NCBI GenBank assembly: GCA_965221605.1
Contig: CBDCSK010000006.1
Location: 1 to 64,000 of the forward strand
Direction: 5' to 3'
Length of the DNA: 64,000 bases
From: Aldehydirespirator sp965221605
Lineage (GTDB): Bacteria; Actinomycetota; Acidimicrobiia; Acidimicrobiales; Aldehydirespiratoraceae
Shown: one piece after another, positions 61,816 to 64,000 of the stretch
How positions within the stretch are numbered: position 1 is the stretch's first letter
How the letters are laid out: each line of letters starts with the position of its first letter
Notes under the pieces: generated by a model
Told to the model about the DNA's origin: nothing
Database searches by the model: none
What the model saw: the letters and a program-made list of their open reading frames with translations, nothing else
Translations under genes and position numbers: made by a program

Positions 61816-63363
61816 CTATTGGTCGTCGGCTGGAGTGAGGCCCAGGCGTTCGGCTAGGCCTATGCGCTGGAACTTGCCGGTGGGGCCCTTGGGCAGCTCG
61901 TCGAGGATCAGGACCCGGCGGGGCACCTTGAACGCGGCCAGGGACTTCGAAAGGAACCGGCGCAGCTCGCGCTCCCCTATGTCGGCTCCGTCGGCGGCCA
62001 CCACCGCGGCGGCCACCTCCTCGCCCAGCTTGGCATGGGGCACGGCGAACGTCACCGCCTGGGCGACCGACGGGTGGCGCAGCAGGGCCTCGTCGACCTC
62101 CAGCGGCGAGACCTTCTCGCCGCCCCGGTTGATCTGCTCCTTGAGACGGCCGGTGAGGAACAGGTAGCCGTCGTCGTCGAGGTAGCCCTCGTCGCCGGTG
62201 CGGAACCAGCCGTCGGTGAAGGCGGCCGCGTTGGCGTCGGGGTTGTTCTCGTAGCCGTCGATCACTGTCGGGCCCTTGATGGACACCTCGCCCCGCTCCC
62301 CCGGCGCCAGGACCCGGTCCTTGCTGTCGAGCACGGCCACCTCGATGCCGGTGGCGACCCCCACCGACCTCGGCTTGGCCACCGCCGGCGGCAGCGGGTT
62401 GGCGCACATCTGATGGGTGGCCTCGGTCATGCCGTAAGCCTCGATCACCGGCGCTGCGAACAGCTCGCCCAGCTCCTGCAGCACCGGCTCGGGCAAGGAG
62501 GCCGACGAGGAGCGCACGAACCGCAGGGCTGCGTCCCGGGCCGCGTCGCGGTGGCGGGACGACCGTGCGATCACCATCTGGTGCATGGTGGGCACCGCCG
62601 TGTAGTAGGTCGGGCGCAGCTCGGAGAGCTGGGCGAAGAACCGGAAGGCGTCGAAGCCCTCGGTGCAGGCCACCGAGCCGCCGGACGAGAGCGGGGCCAA
62701 GAGCCCGGCCAGCAACCCGTGAATGTGGAACAGCGGCATCACCTGCAACGACCGGTCTGCGCTGGCCAGGGCCAGCGACTCGGCGATGCCGCACGCGGAG
62801 CGGGCCAGGTTCCGTTGGCGGAGCGGAACGATCTTGGGCCGCGATGTGGTCCCGGAGGTGTGCAGTACGAGGGCCAAGTCGTCGGGGGACGGCCCGCTCG
62901 GCGTCGACGGCTCGGTGGCGGGCGACGAGGCGATCAGGTCGATCAAGCCCGAGCCTCCGGAGGCCGAACCGGTCAGCGCCACCGGCAGCACCCCGGTCTC
63001 GGCGGCGCGGGCTGCGTCCCGGGCATCCGAGCCGGACTCGTCGGGTCGGGTGATAATCGCCTTGGCGCCCAAATCGTCGAGGTAGAAGCGCAGCTCCTCG
63101 GTGCGGTACTTGGGGTTGAGCGGCGCGGCGCAGCCGGTGCAGGCCGCGGCCAGGAAGGCGATGGCCATCTCCGGACCGTTGGGAACCACGATGGCGATCC
63201 GGTCGCCGGCTTGCAGCCCCATATCCCTCAGCCGGCCCGCGAGCCGGTCCACCTCGGCCCGCAGCTCGCCGTGGCTGAGCACCGTGCCGTCGGGGGTGAC
63301 GATGCCCGGATCACGGTCGGCCCCCGCGTCGAGCAGGCCCCGCAGCGTCGTGGGACGGGTCAC
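61816..63363 (-). CDS. AMP-dependent CoA ligase, oxalyl-CoA-synthetase-like
   Basis: 515 residues from ATG 63363, overlapping the ketopantoate-reductase-like stop by 4 nt. LVLHTSGTTSRPKIVPLRQR, VMPLFHIHGLLAGLL, SSSASLPEPVLQELGELF, EAYGMTEATHQM, GYENNPDANAAAF, GWFRTGDEGYLDDDGYLFL, RGGEKVSPLEVDEAL and PKGPTGKFQR follow the oxalate-CoA ligase (AAE3-like) pattern closely. The final PTGK lysine is in place. It would form oxalyl-CoA or another short acyl-CoA. Confidence 0.9.
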   Translation of the reverse strand: MTRPTTLRGLLDAGADRDPGIVTPDGTVLSHGELRAEVDRLAGRLRDMGLQAGDRIAIVVPNGPEMAIAFLAAACTGCAAPLNPKYRTEELRFYLDDLGAKAIITRPDESGSDARDAARAAETGVLPVALTGSASGGSGLIDLIASSPATEPSTPSGPSPDDLALVLHTSGTTSRPKIVPLRQRNLARSACGIAESLALASADRSLQVMPLFHIHGLLAGLLAPLSSGGSVACTEGFDAFRFFAQLSELRPTYYTAVPTMHQMVIARSSRHRDAARDAALRFVRSSSASLPEPVLQELGELFAAPVIEAYGMTEATHQMCANPLPPAVAKPRSVGVATGIEVAVLDSKDRVLAPGERGEVSIKGPTVIDGYENNPDANAAAFTDGWFRTGDEGYLDDDGYLFLTGRLKEQINRGGEKVSPLEVDEALLRHPSVAQAVTFAVPHAKLGEEVAAAVVAADGADIGERELRRFLSKSLAAFKVPRRVLILDELPKGPTGKFQRIGLAERLGLTPADDQ

Positions 63364-64000
63364 GAGCCCGCCAGGCGGTGGTTGAGCAGGGAGGTGAGGC
63401 CGTACACGGTGCTTATGGCGGGCGTGGGCACGCCGGTGAGCTCGCCGAGTTCGACGAACACGCCGACCAGCGGGTCGAGCTCCAGCGGGCGACCGGCCTC
63501 GGCGTCCTGGAGCATCGAGGTCTTGTGCTCGCCGACGGCCTCGGCGCCGGCGATGCGACGCTCGACGCCGATGCGGATGCTCACACCGAGAGCCTCGGCG
63601 ATCTGGCCGGCCTCAGTCATCATCTGCGCGGCCAGCCTCCGGGTGGCCGGCGTGCGGCAGATCCCGGCCAGCGTTGCGCCGGTGAGGGCGCTGATCGGGT
63701 TGAAGGCCAGGTTCCCCCACGCCTTGACCCACAGGTGGGAGCGGATGTCGGTCAGCACCCGGGACTTGAACCCGGCCGACGCCAGCCCGTCCGCCAGCTC
63801 CCTCGCCCTGCCGGACTTGGTTCCGTCGAGCTCGCCCACCGGGAAGCGGTCGCCCTCGACGTGGGTTATAACACCGGGTGCGGTCTTCTCCGCGGCCGGG
63901 TAGGCGATGCAGGCCACGATCCGTTCCGCCGCCACCGCGGCCGCGATGGCGCCGTCGGGGTCCAGCGCCTTGAGCCGGCACCCGTCGTGGGGCCCGCCGT
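63360..64000 (-). CDS. panE: 2-dehydropantoate 2-reductase-family protein, partial (N-terminus beyond window)
   Basis: About 212 residues to the stop at 63360; the frame is open to the window edge, so the NADPH-binding N-terminus lies outside. RIVACIAYPAAEKTAPGVITH is the family middle, and LWVKAWGNLAFNPISALTGAT contains the catalytic-lysine helix (VKAWGNLAFN). The C-terminal RPLELDPLVGVFVELGELTGV is typical. Family members reduce ketopantoate or other 2-oxoacids. Position before an oxalyl-CoA-type ligase suggests a catabolic paralogue rather than pantothenate synthesis. Confidence 0.88.
   Translation of the reverse strand, partial: GGPHDGCRLKALDPDGAIAAAVAAERIVACIAYPAAEKTAPGVITHVEGDRFPVGELDGTKSGRARELADGLASAGFKSRVLTDIRSHLWVKAWGNLAFNPISALTGATLAGICRTPATRRLAAQMMTEAGQIAEALGVSIRIGVERRIAGAEAVGEHKTSMLQDAEAGRPLELDPLVGVFVELGELTGVPTPAISTVYGLTSLLNHRLAGS

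Noticed and set aside
1..64000. tRNA, rRNA, CRISPR arrays, phage or insertion-sequence genes
   Set aside because: No cloverleaf, rRNA segment, regular spacer-repeat array, transposase or integrase motif was seen on reading the window. The 23-bp repeats have no spacers.

Overview
The window looks like chromosome from a high-GC actinobacterium, most likely of the Acidimicrobiia type. This is an inference from about 70% GC, frequent GTG/TTG starts, F420-linked families (LLM oxidoreductases, an FrhB-like flavoprotein) and an abundance of Rieske oxygenases, acyl-CoA dehydrogenases, CoA ligases, amidohydrolases and MFS carriers. That gene content suits a degrader of small carboxylic or aromatic compounds. 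No rRNA, tRNA, CRISPR array, phage gene or insertion sequence was recognised.

Layout. 1-2.4 kb: a Rieske oxygenase (cut by the window edge) downstream of an acyl-CoA dehydrogenase. 2.5-8.9 kb: a restriction-modification pair (helicase-nuclease plus DPPY methyltransferase) with a small lipoprotein, a DUF3467 protein and a 57-residue protein. 9-18.8 kb: a catabolic cluster with a carboxymuconolactone-decarboxylase-like protein, SDR, Rieske oxygenase, NTF2-like proteins, an Asp/Glu-racemase-superfamily enzyme, an FrhB-like iron-sulfur flavoprotein, an FAD oxidase, an amidohydrolase and two cupins. 18.7-22.3 kb: a CDC48-like double AAA ATPase (frameshifted) and a gamma-glutamyltranspeptidase relative. 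22.3-25.2 kb: a LuxR-type regulator, a frameshifted lipoprotein and a DUF4143 ATPase with a striking 23-bp repeat array upstream. 25.4-31 kb: a tight operon of acyl-CoA dehydrogenase, CoA ligase, HxH metallohydrolase, isopropylmalate-dehydrogenase-like enzyme and ornithine-cyclodeaminase-like enzyme. 31-37.6 kb: DUF2461 and SnoaL-like proteins, a chimeric pseudogene, an LLM oxidoreductase and two tandem paralogous MFS carriers. 37.7-40.8 kb: an FtsH-like membrane protease and a lipoprotein. 40.8-46 kb: an amidohydrolase, an LLM enzyme, a fused electron transfer flavoprotein and an SDR. 46.2-48.7 kb: RidA, HbpS-like and ABM proteins, then a toxin-antitoxin pair and a restriction-gene remnant. 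48.7-55.6 kb: an indolepyruvate-ferredoxin-oxidoreductase-type gene broken by five one-base insertions, an MFS carrier, a third Rieske oxygenase and a truncated ATPase. 55.7-60.7 kb: a peptide/nickel-type ABC importer without a binding protein, plus an MFS carrier. 60.8-64 kb: small membrane and DUF6941 proteins, an oxalyl-CoA-synthetase-like ligase and a partial ketopantoate reductase.

The most interesting non-coding signals are: (i) a recurrent GGTATACA element in the same orientation upstream of seven genes, three of which look leaderless; (ii) four exact-period 23-bp repeats before the DUF4143 ATPase; (iii) a paired inverted repeat built on ACCCAAAG; (iv) a family of intergenic repeats shared between distant gene ends. 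Several genes carry single-base indels, mostly in G/C runs. Consensus errors in a long-read or metagenomic assembly therefore have to be excluded before calling them pseudogenes.
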